Source: Planctomycetota bacterium (GTDB lineage Bacteria > Planctomycetota > Phycisphaerae > SM23-33). Taken from it: a stretch of DNA of 7,978 nt. Shown here one piece after another: positions 1 to 6,575 of this stretch. The DNA lies in contig QNCB01000041.1 in NCBI GenBank assembly GCA_003644335.1, positions 1 through 7,978 of the forward strand, in the 5' to 3' direction. Within the stretch, counting starts at the first letter, position 1, and every line of letters starts with the position of its first letter. The position numbers were made by a program, and so were the translations under genes. The notes under the pieces were generated by a model that saw only the letters and a list, made by a program, of their open reading frames with translations, was not told the origin of the DNA and did not search any database.

Positions 1-3000
1 AGAATTTCCGTCCGCGACGCGGAAGTTTCGCTGCAACTGCCAGACCAGCCTGACCTGCCAACGATGCGAGTGGGCAACCTGGAATTGCAACAGGGCCTAG
101 TCAGCCAACTCGGGCGAGTTACCATGACAGCCTCGCTTGAACAACAAAAAACCGCTGCACCGATGAGCCTGCAAATTTCGTCAGGCCAGCCCAGTCAAAC
201 ATCCGCTCTCGACGCAGCTTTCCACTTTGCAAATCTCGACCTGTCGCAAATTCCGCTGCCACGCGGGCGACGCTTTCCGCTGCGAAGCTTAGCTGGGCGG
301 TGCGGGGGACGATTGAAGCTGAAAATATCGGACAATCTGCAAGTCGAACAGCTGGACATGGAACTCTCCGTCAACAAGTTGAAGGTTACGCCCACTGGCG
401 GGCGGACCTTGCCGACAATAGACTTAGCTGGGCTGAAGCTTTCCGCCGCGGTGGACTCTGCCAGCGAGCAGATAAATATATCGTCGCTACACGTTCGCCT
501 GCCGGGAGTAAACCTGGCTGGGCAGGCGAGCATCTATGCCGATATCATCACCGACGGTTTTGACGCCGTCGAGCGGTTCGATCTGCGAGGCCAAGTTCAA
601 CCCGCCCAGCTCCTGGCCATGCTCAGGGGCAGGGAAACTCTGCCGGGCGGCTTAGCGATGGTCGGCCAGGTAACAACAAAAATAGCGGGTCGGCGCGACG
701 GGGAAAACTTCTCGCTCAGCTCTGCCCTGCAGGCCGACGGGCTGACAATTCGCTCAGGCACGCGGACACTCAAACCCGCGGGCAGGAAAATGAAGCTAGG
801 CCTGGCGGTCTCGATTCAGCCTAGATATAGAGCTCTTGCCATTGAGCTGCAGCAAGGTAGGCTGTCACTTGGCAAGAATATATTCACCGCGACGGGCCAG
901 GTTATCCTGCCGCAAGACAGGCCTGACAACACCAGCAAGACCGGCCTGGCGATGGCGCAACAAATGCTCCAAGCCATCGGCGACATCCGCGCCCGCGGCA
1001 CGGTCGAGCTGAACGAGCTGGGGGACATGAAGCCTCTACTGCCGCCAGGGGCCAGGGCGAAGATTCATCTCGTCGGCGGGCTTAGCGGCACGTGGCAAAT
1101 CGGGGGCAGCAGGTTTACCAGGCTAACAGCAAGCCTGCGGGCTGGGACGGAAACGGAGCTTGGCTTTGGCGACTTGCTGGTAAAGCCCGCCGGGCGGGAG
1201 ATGGCGGTGGACTTCTCCGCCGTCGCCGAGGCTGAAGCGATGACGCTGGGGGATATTTCGATCGATTTCAGCGTTGGCAAGAGCTGGGCCAGCATCGAGA
1301 AGGGGTATGTTCGCTTGCCCAGTCGCGGGGCTACGATGAAAATCGCGGGCGACTTCCAAGCCGTGGCCATCGAGGGTATTTTGGCGTCCCTGCCCAGGTT
1401 CAAAACAACCGGCGCGAGCGTTAGCGGAGGCCTGGCGGGCGACTTCTCCGCCAAGCTGACCCAGCGGACAGAGATAGCGTGCAGCGTGGATATGCACGAG
1501 CTTGCACTGGGACTGGGCGACGCCTTTGCAAAGTCAGCAGGCAAGCCCATGAGCCTGACCGTGAAAGTCGACGGGCCCGAGCCAGGCCAGGGTGGGCCTT
1601 GGACCCTAACCGCCCGGGCAAAAACCCACCAAGCCAGGCTCGACACGCAACTGACGCTCCCGCAGGCCAACGACGCATCGACGGCGACGGCTGTCTTCGG
1701 CGGGGATATCGACGATATGGGTTGGCTGGCTGAGGCATCCCCCGCGCTGTCAAAGGCATTGGGCACGGGCCTGGTCAAAGGTAAACTGAACATCGCTGGG
1801 CGAGCGAAGCTGTCGCCGAACAAAGCGGATTTCCTGCTGGCATGCAAGTCCGAGAACTTGGCCTACCTGGCCCGGACCCAGGCCCAGCCTGTCGTCAACG
1901 GGCCTTTTACGCTGAATATCACTGGCACGCTGGCAAGCAGTCCGTCCGAGCCAAACCTGGCGACCCTGCATCTGCGCGACGTCCAGTCGCAGCTGGGGCA
2001 AATACATCTCCTCGCCGACGCTCTGGTCGAGCTGCGTCGCGACCAGGCCCGGCCCGGGGTAACCCTTCTGCCCAGCAAGGCACATGTCTCTGTCTGGACG
2101 AACCAGGCCCAGAGCCTTGGCCGGCTCTTGCCCGCATGGAGCCGCTACGCTCCGGCGGGAGATTTCTTCGCCGACCTCATGTGGCAAGGCTCGAGCGAGG
2201 CTGGGACTATTACCGCAGCGACGTTTTACGCCCGGGGCTTGCAAGGCCAATATCGCGGCAAGGATGTCTTCCTCCGAGGTACGGTACAGCTGGAAAATAT
2301 CCAACTGGCCAACGACAAAATAATCGCTGTCGGACGCATGACCACCGACGATCTGGAGTTTCGAGCGGGCAAGAACCATGGTTGGTTGTTGGCGGATATT
2401 TGCTCGCCGCTGGCCAGGCCCAGCGGCAAGTTCCACGCCCTGCTGGAATATCTGGACGTGAAGGAAATGACCGATTGGCTGGCTAGGCCCGGCAAGCAAA
2501 CCCCGCCAGGCCCGTTCGACCAAGCCCGGCAGGATTGGCTACAGGCCAGAGCCAGGGAGGTTATCGCGTCTCTGAAGTCGTCGCTGGGCCAGGCGGATAT
2601 CAGCGGGAAAATCTCAGCTGAGCAGCTCAACGTCTTTGACGAGAAAGTAAGCCAAAAATATCACACCGAGCAGTTCGAGCTGGACATGTCGCTCAGGCGG
2701 GGCAAGGGCGACCTGACATATCTCGCCGGTGTCTGTGGCGGCGGCACACGAGGCCATCTGGAAACGAACATCCTCGACGAATCGCCCACGCTCACCAGCC
2801 GAATCGAGTTCTCCGACGTTATCGCCACCGCTGAAATCCAGCCTCAGATTATGCTGTATTTTCCAGGCAATGTGGTCAGCGGGACATTCTCGCGCGACGA
2901 ACATGTAACCTACCCCCTGCGAGACATGATAGCTGACGCCATCGACCCGCGGTACCGTATCAAGCAGGTCGGCAAGGCCAAGATGGTCGCCACCGACGGA

Positions 3001-3444
3001 GTGGTAATAGGCCGGGCTGCGCCGAAATTTATGGTGAACGTTTTTCCCAGACTGAATCTCACGAGGTACCCCTACCGCCACATGACGGGCTACTCGGACT
3101 TCCTGCCCGACGGCTCAGCCCGGAACGAGATGTTCTTCTTCGGGTCATACGACCTGTATATGCAGGGCGTGACCGACCCGACAAACGCGGTCAATTATAC
3201 CGTAGGCCTGATTTTGTTCGGCAGCGCCGTCTCGCCCGAAGCACTGCGCGACTGGAAACAAGGCCGGATTCCGATGATAAAAGTACGAGGGAAAATCCGT
3301 GACGGCAAGCTCATCGACGACGTGGTGTCCTACCCCCTGCCAAACGAAACGCTGTTCGACGTGTTCCTGAAAAACAGCATGGTCTATCGCGCGTGGGTAA
3401 ACCTGAGAAAAAAACCCGACGCCCGCCCGCCAGACCTGCCATAA
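1..3444 (+). CDS. AsmA/TamB-like large envelope protein, C-terminal part
   Basis: The frame is already open at base 1 with no stop before the first in-window ATG at 64, so the gene starts upstream and 1147 codons are visible. The protein is a long succession of beta-strand-like segments with recurring patterns such as G-x-hydrophobic-x-hydrophobic and 'RARGTVELNELGD', without cysteine clusters or an enzyme motif. This is the look of AsmA/YhdP/TamB-type proteins, which are anchored in the inner membrane and span the periplasm to move or sort lipids to the outer membrane. The last 150 or so residues (about 2977-3420) contain 'VATDGVVIGRAAPKFMVN' and 'NYTVGLILFGSA', which resemble an AsmA-type C-terminal block. 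The N-terminal membrane anchor expected for the family would lie outside the window. The family call is from general architecture only; another large beta-helical secreted or periplasmic protein is possible. xseB follows after 107 bases. Confidence 0.6.
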   Translation, partial: RISVRDAEVSLQLPDQPDLPTMRVGNLELQQGLVSQLGRVTMTASLEQQKTAAPMSLQISSGQPSQTSALDAAFHFANLDLSQIPLPRGRRFPLRSLAGRCGGRLKLKISDNLQVEQLDMELSVNKLKVTPTGGRTLPTIDLAGLKLSAAVDSASEQINISSLHVRLPGVNLAGQASIYADIITDGFDAVERFDLRGQVQPAQLLAMLRGRETLPGGLAMVGQVTTKIAGRRDGENFSLSSALQADGLTIRSGTRTLKPAGRKMKLGLAVSIQPRYRALAIELQQGRLSLGKNIFTATGQVILPQDRPDNTSKTGLAMAQQMLQAIGDIRARGTVELNELGDMKPLLPPGARAKIHLVGGLSGTWQIGGSRFTRLTASLRAGTETELGFGDLLVKPAGREMAVDFSAVAEAEAMTLGDISIDFSVGKSWASIEKGYVRLPSRGATMKIAGDFQAVAIEGILASLPRFKTTGASVSGGLAGDFSAKLTQRTEIACSVDMHELALGLGDAFAKSAGKPMSLTVKVDGPEPGQGGPWTLTARAKTHQARLDTQLTLPQANDASTATAVFGGDIDDMGWLAEASPALSKALGTGLVKGKLNIAGRAKLSPNKADFLLACKSENLAYLARTQAQPVVNGPFTLNITGTLASSPSEPNLATLHLRDVQSQLGQIHLLADALVELRRDQARPGVTLLPSKAHVSVWTNQAQSLGRLLPAWSRYAPAGDFFADLMWQGSSEAGTITAATFYARGLQGQYRGKDVFLRGTVQLENIQLANDKIIAVGRMTTDDLEFRAGKNHGWLLADICSPLARPSGKFHALLEYLDVKEMTDWLARPGKQTPPGPFDQARQDWLQARAREVIASLKSSLGQADISGKISAEQLNVFDEKVSQKYHTEQFELDMSLRRGKGDLTYLAGVCGGGTRGHLETNILDESPTLTSRIEFSDVIATAEIQPQIMLYFPGNVVSGTFSRDEHVTYPLRDMIADAIDPRYRIKQVGKAKMVATDGVVIGRAAPKFMVNVFPRLNLTRYPYRHMTGYSDFLPDGSARNEMFFFGSYDLYMQGVTDPTNAVNYTVGLILFGSAVSPEALRDWKQGRIPMIKVRGKIRDGKLIDDVVSYPLPNETLFDVFLKNSMVYRAWVNLRKKPDARPPDLP

Positions 3445-3473
3445 CGACCCCTACGACAGGGCTTTGAAATATA

Positions 3474-3506
3474 TTGCTTTCCTGGCGGACGAAAGACGTT
3501 TACAAT
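3474..3506 (+). promoter_or_regulatory. Weak candidate promoter for xseB
   Basis: TACAAT at 3501-3506 resembles a -10 box. The best -35-like hexamer, TTGCTT at 3474-3479, is 21 bases upstream, which is too far for a good sigma70 promoter; at the ideal spacing there is only TTTCCT. xseB may instead be read from the AsmA-like gene's transcript. Confidence 0.22.
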
Positions 3507-3551
3507 TATCACAAGGCAGCAAGGGTGCTGGCCGTAAAATGAGGTCTGATG

Positions 3552-3833
3552 ATGTCGCAGGAAAACACGCCACAGGAAAATATGTCACGGGGAAACTCGC
3601 AGGATATGACATTCGAGCAGGCACTGGCCCAGCTTGAGAAACTAGTCAACGAGATCGAAAGCGGACGGGTTCCGCTGGAAGAATCTATCGCGAAATATGC
3701 TCAGGGTACTGGGCTTATTGACAAGTGTCGCTCGATTCTCGACCAGGCAGAGCGGAAAATCCAGTTATTGGCCCGTGGCCAGGGCGACGAGCTAAAACCC
3801 GCTGGCGACCTGCCAGAGCAGCCCGGAGAGTAA
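3552..3833 (+). CDS. xseB: Exodeoxyribonuclease VII small subunit
   Basis: XseB is the small, non-catalytic subunit that binds several copies to XseA to form exonuclease VII, a cytoplasmic enzyme that degrades single-stranded DNA from both ends. The 93-residue product has the XseB core at about residues 20-73: 'TFEQALAQLEKLVNEIESG', then 'VPLEESIAKYAQGTGLIDKC' and 'LDQAERKIQLL', a two-helix coiled coil of standard length. There is a 19-residue polar N-terminal extension, and a polar, acidic tail. Two adjacent ATGs exist at 3549 and 3552. The second is preferred because GAGGT at 3541-3545 then sits six bases upstream; the homologous region itself begins only at Met19 (3606). xseA is not in the window. 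The identification is firm; the exact start is not. Confidence 0.93.
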   Translation: MSQENTPQENMSRGNSQDMTFEQALAQLEKLVNEIESGRVPLEESIAKYAQGTGLIDKCRSILDQAERKIQLLARGQGDELKPAGDLPEQPGE

Positions 3834-3929
3834 AAACCAGCTCTGCTTATCCTTTTCATCCATGTTATTTCCACATTGTTTCAGCTTGTCCCCATGCGAT
3901 GAGACAGGCCATGATAAGCAATCCTTTCC

Positions 3930-3943
3930 GACTCACATGAGTC
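3930..3943. repeat. Short palindrome in the xseB-tRNA gap
   Basis: GACTCA and TGAGTC form a perfect 6-bp inverted repeat around a 2-base centre. It lies in the 250-base gap between xseB and tRNA-fMet, in which I see no gene. It has no U-tract on either side, so it is not an obvious terminator, and it may be chance. Confidence 0.3.
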
Positions 3944-4035
3944 TACCAGGGGATGCTCCCACGGCGATGATGGCTGAATGGCATGAATTACGCATCAAAT
4001 GAAATGACATTTTGCTCAATTTCAGCTCATATACG

Positions 4036-4072
4036 CAAAAAGGTAGAAGTAGCTAACTTGCTACTCCTACCT
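4036..4072 (-). terminator. Rho-independent terminator of tRNA-fMet
   Basis: Two 13-base arms, 4041-4053 and 4060-4072, pair with a single A-C mismatch around a 6-base loop. On the minus strand the hairpin is followed at once by five Ts (4041-4037). It lies 14 bases after the 3' end of the tRNA gene and faces the right way to end its transcript. Confidence 0.85.
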
Positions 4073-4085
4073 TATTTACAACAAC

Positions 4086-4159
<74 letters not shown>

Positions 4160-4186
4160 ATCAATTGTCAAATAACCAAGGCGGGA

Positions 4187-4215
4187 ATTCTAGCAGCAAG
4201 GCGGCAGGCTGTCAA
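4187..4215 (-). promoter_or_regulatory. Sigma70-type promoter of tRNA-fMet
   Basis: On the minus strand TTGACA (4215-4210) is followed after exactly 17 bases by TAGAAT (4192-4187). This is near consensus and places the start of transcription about 20 bases before the tRNA, as expected for a strong stable-RNA promoter. Confidence 0.85.
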
Positions 4216-4265
4216 CAGCAGTTATGGAAAAATATAAAAAAATCGATTTTTTTCGCCAGCCAGGG

Positions 4266-4294
4266 TTGACGCCCAACATATAGACTGGTAAACT
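4266..4294 (+). promoter_or_regulatory. Sigma70-type promoter of nrdR
   Basis: TTGACG at 4266-4271 and TAAACT at 4289-4294 are separated by 17 bases. Transcription would start near 4301, about 44 bases before the nrdR ATG. The promoter is back to back with that of tRNA-fMet; the two -35 boxes are 50 bases apart. Confidence 0.72.
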
Positions 4295-4317
4295 CACAAC
4301 ATTCCCATATGTTGTGA
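4294..4317. promoter_or_regulatory. Inverted repeat at nrdR start, candidate operator
   Basis: TCACAACAT (4294-4302) and ATGTTGTGA (4309-4317) are perfect inverted repeats separated by six bases. They begin at the last base of the -10 box and cover the predicted start of transcription, the classic position for a repressor site. Each arm resembles half of the published NrdR box (consensus recalled as acaCwAtATaTwGtgt), but a normal box has adjoining halves, and here the halves lie apart. Autoregulation by NrdR is an inference; a 5' UTR hairpin or another regulator is also possible. Confidence 0.55.
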
Positions 4318-4344
4318 TACCGTGAACACACGGAGACGCTGGCT

Positions 4345-4836
4345 ATGCAATGCCCCTTCTGCGGCAATGACAAAGACAAGGTTATCGACTCTCGCAGCAG
4401 CGAGGGCGGCCAGGTTGTGCGCCGGCGTCGCGAATGTGTCGAGTGCACCAGGCGGTTCACGACCTACGAACGAGTCGAGGAATTGCTCAGGCTGGCGGTG
4501 GTGAAAAAGGACGGCTCGCGCGAGCCTTACCAACGCGAGAAAATGATATCAGGCCTCGAGAAGGCGTGCTACAAAAGGCCTATCAGCACAGAGCAGATTC
4601 GCCAGACCGTCGAAGCTGCTGAGGAACAGGTCTTCAAAAATTTCGACAAGGAAGTTCCCTCGCGTTTTCTCGGCGACGCTGTCGGCAGGGGGTTGCGTGA
4701 GCTGGACAAAATAGCCTACGTTCGATTTGCCAGTGTCTATCGAGATTTTACCGACGTTGGCGAGCTGATAAACGAAGCCCAGGACGTCCGGGCTGACCCG
4801 ATAGTTGGACCCGAGCAAAAGGATTTGTTCGACTGA
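4345..4836 (+). CDS. nrdR: Transcriptional repressor NrdR
   Basis: NrdR is a cytoplasmic repressor that senses ATP/dATP and represses ribonucleotide reductase genes. The 163-residue product has the usual family length. Its N-terminal zinc ribbon is complete, with Cys3, Cys6, Cys31 and Cys34 ('CPFC' and 'CVEC') and the conserved 'RRFTTYER' after it. The ATP-cone covers about residues 49-139 and includes 'VVKKDGSREPYQREK' and the closing 'DKIAYVRFASVYRDF'. The start at 4345 has GGAG at 4332-4335, nine bases upstream. It has its own promoter (4266-4294) with an inverted repeat at the start site. A gene for an ATP-cone-only protein follows after about 21 bases and is probably co-transcribed. No ribonucleotide reductase gene is in the window, so targets cannot be named. 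Confidence 0.97.
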   Translation: MQCPFCGNDKDKVIDSRSSEGGQVVRRRRECVECTRRFTTYERVEELLRLAVVKKDGSREPYQREKMISGLEKACYKRPISTEQIRQTVEAAEEQVFKNFDKEVPSRFLGDAVGRGLRELDKIAYVRFASVYRDFTDVGELINEAQDVRADPIVGPEQKDLFD

Positions 4837-4857
4837 AACAATGGAGATATGGATATC

Positions 4858-5406
4858 ATGAGCCGATCAAGGAAGATCGTGGTCAATAAAAGGGACGGCC
4901 AGATCGAGGCGTTTGACACTGCCAAGCTGGCTGGGACGCTCGGGCGGGCTCTTGGGCGCAGCGGCGGGGATATCTCCGACGCCCGCGAGTTGGCCCGGGC
5001 TATCGCGATATTTCTCGTCCGAGGCAAGCGGAGAGACATACCTTCCACCGCTATATTCGAGATGGGTCTCAAGGCTTTGCAACACGTCGAGATGAGCGAA
5101 GCTGCGGAAATACTAGAGCTGAACCACACGCTGCGAAACATTCGGCGGAAACTTGTGCGGGTTCGCCATGACGACGGCAGGCTGACGATGTGGGACAAGA
5201 GCTGGCTGGTGGAATTGGCGATACGGATGTGGCACGTGTCGCGGACGACGGGGCGAATCTTGGCTGGCGAGGTCGAGGGCGAGATAATTTCGCAGGACAA
5301 GCCCGAGGTATCGCGCGGGGAAATAATCGACCTGCTGAATCGTCGCGTAGCAGAGTTTGGTCTAGCCGACGCCGTGCCGGTCGGCTATGAAACAGTAGGC
5401 TCGTAG
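4858..5406 (+). CDS. Stand-alone double ATP-cone-like protein
   Basis: I do not recognise a named family, but the structure is readable. Numbering from the upstream ATG at 4849, residues 9-100 form an ATP-cone: 'KIVVNKRDGQIEAFDTAKL' at the start and the closing 'IPSTAIFEMGLKALQ' and 'AAEILELNHTLRNIRR'. Residues 102-180 repeat the same layout in weaker form: 'VRHDDGRLTMWDKSWLVEL', then 'VSRGEIIDLLNRRVAEFGL'. There is no zinc ribbon, no reductase domain and no membrane segment, so it looks like a nucleotide-binding regulatory protein. It follows nrdR by 21 bases, which suggests co-transcription and a role in dNTP sensing or as a partner of NrdR; that role is inference. The start is uncertain: GGAG at 4843-4846 lies only two bases from the ATG at 4849 but 11 bases from the ATG at 4858, which is preferred here. 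No terminator is evident downstream. Confidence 0.8.
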   Translation: MSRSRKIVVNKRDGQIEAFDTAKLAGTLGRALGRSGGDISDARELARAIAIFLVRGKRRDIPSTAIFEMGLKALQHVEMSEAAEILELNHTLRNIRRKLVRVRHDDGRLTMWDKSWLVELAIRMWHVSRTTGRILAGEVEGEIISQDKPEVSRGEIIDLLNRRVAEFGLADAVPVGYETVGS

Positions 5407-5468
5407 GAACGGTTTTGTAAACGGGAAAATTTAGTTTGCCGCCATGCCTTGGACAGATTCCTGGGGGA

Positions 5469-5576
5469 GAATTAGAGGTATCCGGTATTTTTTTGGGGGT
5501 CTTCCTATGGAAATTAAAGGTGTCTTCAATTCCCAAAACATCGAGTAAAAAAAGTACCGGACACCTTTAATTCCCC
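5469..5576. repeat. REP-like inverted repeat element
   Basis: The left arm 5469-5494 and right arm 5573-5547 match as inverted repeats with three mismatches in 26 bases. Both read GAATTA-AGGT-TCCGGTA followed by a run of T. A third partial copy of the arm, AATTAAAGGTGTC at 5512-5524, is an exact inverted match to 5560-5572. I recall similar GGTGTCCGGTAC units with T-tracts near Y1 (IS200-like, REP-associated) transposases in planctomycetes and proteobacteria, but no transposase is present here. It marks the border between housekeeping genes and the accessory region. Confidence 0.65.
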
Positions 5577-5626
5577 TAATGATTGAAAAATCGGGCGGGT
5601 TCAGTATCTGCATCTCCAGCCAATGA

Positions 5627-6263
5627 CCTTCTACGAATATCTGTTGGCCCCCGGCAAGGATGTTATGGCTGAAATGGGAAGATGTGAATTGGGCAGAACA
5701 TAGGGATTCTCCTGCGAAAAATTATTATCCGGGCTGGATTGAAACCCTGGCCAAAGATATGCCAGAACCTGCGAAGCACAAGAGAAACTGAATTGTTCAA
5801 GCTGACCAGCGGAAACATAAAAGCTGTTTGTGATTGGATAGGCAATTCTCCGCAAGTAGCAATGAAACATTACGCTCAAGTTACTGACGGCGATTTCCAG
5901 GAGGCTTTGCAAGCTGCCACAGAAGCCAGTGCTCAATACGAATATGACCGCCCGAAAAATACTACTTTTGGGGGGGAGCAAAATCGGGGGCACAAGGGGG
6001 GCAAAAACGGGAGCAGAGCCAATCGGCAAGAACCCGCAAGACATGGAAAACAGCAGGACGGCAAGTTCGTTTCGCCCTATATTTATGCTGTAAAATGCGA
6101 CTCAACAAAAAAGGATGCGACCGTCTGCGAGCCGCATCCACTGGGCCGTACTGGACTTGAACCGCCAGCGGCGGAGGCAAAAAAAATAAGCGAACGCTCC
6201 AATATATCAACAATATCTTTGGAATGCTCGCAGCACTGGGCCGTACTGGACTTGAACCAGTGA
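5627..6263 (+). pseudogene. Tyrosine recombinase (integrase) remnant
   Basis: Two pieces of one integrase are in different frames. In frame 2, 'LKWEDVNWAE' at 5669-5698 matches the segment that in this family follows the first catalytic arginine. In frame 3, from about 5688, 'LLRKIIIRAGLKPWPK' leads into 'ICQNLRSTRETEL', 'VCDWIGNSPQVAMKHYAQV' and 'TDGDFQEAL'. The second catalytic arginine region (NLRSTR) and the catalytic tyrosine (KHY) are kept. The N-terminal domain is gone, and roughly 60-80 residues that should separate the pieces are missing, so a deletion with frame change is likely and the protein cannot be active. Real similarity ends near 5910; the rest of the frame to 6263 reads through G-rich DNA and tRNA remnants. 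The remnant lies directly beside tRNA-derived attachment-like sequences, the usual place for an integrase. Confidence 0.8.
6139..6163 (-). other. tRNA-Val 3' end remnant, short att-like copy
   Basis: These 25 bases are identical to 6234-6258. On the minus strand they read as the 3' part of a tRNA T arm plus the acceptor strand ACGGCCCA and three bases beyond it. The match to a tRNA stops inside the T arm. It lies between the integrase remnant and the longer tRNA-Val fragment and is best explained as a relic of an attachment site. Confidence 0.6.
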
Positions 6264-6282
6264 CCTCCTGCGTGTCGAGCAG
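6237..6282 (-). pseudogene. 3' half of a tRNA-Val(GAC) gene
   Basis: The minus strand holds the anticodon loop with GAC at positions 34-36 (loop TCGACAC), the stem strand GCAGG, variable loop AGGTC, a perfect T arm (ACTGG-TTCAAGT-CCAGT) and the acceptor strand ACGGCCC with discriminator A. The 5' half is missing. Position 33, normally T, is C, and base 27 no longer pairs, exactly where direct repeat copy 1 begins (6282). A 3' half from anticodon to end is the usual identity block kept by elements that integrate in tRNA genes. The alternative is a real tRNA-Val gene cut by insertion of the repeat. Confidence 0.7.
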
Positions 6283-6459
6283 CGGGCCGCCCGTCGTAAC
6301 CCACGCAGATGCGCCACTTACGACACCGCCAAACGGCGCTCGCACCAGCGCTCGCACCAGCGACGCGAAACAGGCCATCCTCGCCGATTTGCTGGTAGGC
6401 CTTCCCACCGCTACCCGCCGCGAGATTATCGCCACCATGCTCAACGCCGACCGGATCGC
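6282..6459 (+). repeat. Direct repeat copy 1
   Basis: This block matches 7813-7978 with three substitutions and one 12-base difference; the final 110 or so bases are identical. The right limit is set only by the window end on the other copy, so the repeat may be longer. It opens with a small hairpin (CGGG-CCG-CCCG, 6283-6293) and a larger one: GTCGTAA (6293-6299) pairs with TTACGAC (6318-6324), and inside it CGCA pairs with TGCG (6304-6313). Copy 1 has GCTCGCACCAGC twice in tandem (6338-6361); copy 2 has it once, with A for the first G. Confidence 0.92.
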
Positions 6460-6496
6460 CATTGCCAGATCGCTCATCCACGAGGCTCCCGGATAG
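6282..6496 (+). pseudogene. Orphan reading frame carried by the direct repeat
   Basis: The repeat holds an open frame ending at the TAG at 6494-6496. Its translation is Thr/Pro-rich at first ('PPVVTHADAPLTTPPNGART') and then helical, with 'QAILADLLVGLP', 'TRREIIATMLNADRIAIAR' and the end 'SLIHEAPG'. The same frame is kept in copy 2, where the 12-base length difference is a multiple of three. I do not recognise the family. Upstream the frame only continues through antisense tRNA sequence, so no plausible start is visible; it is probably the C-terminal part of a gene carried by the repeat. Confidence 0.35.
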
Positions 6497-6575
6497 AAAC
6501 TACGCTACTTATTGGCAAGTACCGAGGAAATATATAACAAGATGGCTGGTCAAGTCTAAGAGGTTGAACAGAGTT

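Noticed and set aside
195..2630. Long open frames antisense to or out of frame with the AsmA-like gene
   Set aside because: They have no ribosome binding sites or family features and are explained by the GC-rich codon use of the real gene.
3813..3858. Terminator hairpin after xseB
   Set aside because: Only CAGAGC and GCTCTG pair, with a loop of more than 20 bases and no T-run right after it.
5442..5549. Small open frame across the REP-like element
   Set aside because: Its 35 codons simply translate the inverted repeat arms, and no ribosome binding site precedes it.
5739..6263. Intact integrase starting at the TTG at 5739
   Set aside because: Homology continues upstream of that codon and in another frame, the N-terminal domain is missing, and the C-terminal 110 residues are read-through of non-coding DNA.
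6293..6324. Integron attC site with the repeats as gene-cassette ends
   Set aside because: The outer arms GTCGTAAC and TTACGAC lack the required GTTRRRY core and its RYYYAAC partner, and no integron integrase is visible.
6224..6496. A protein of about 90 residues beginning 'LGRTGLEPVT'
   Set aside because: The N-terminal part is the translation of the antisense strand of the tRNA-Val remnant, so it is not a real gene start; only the repeat-borne part is listed, as an orphan frame.
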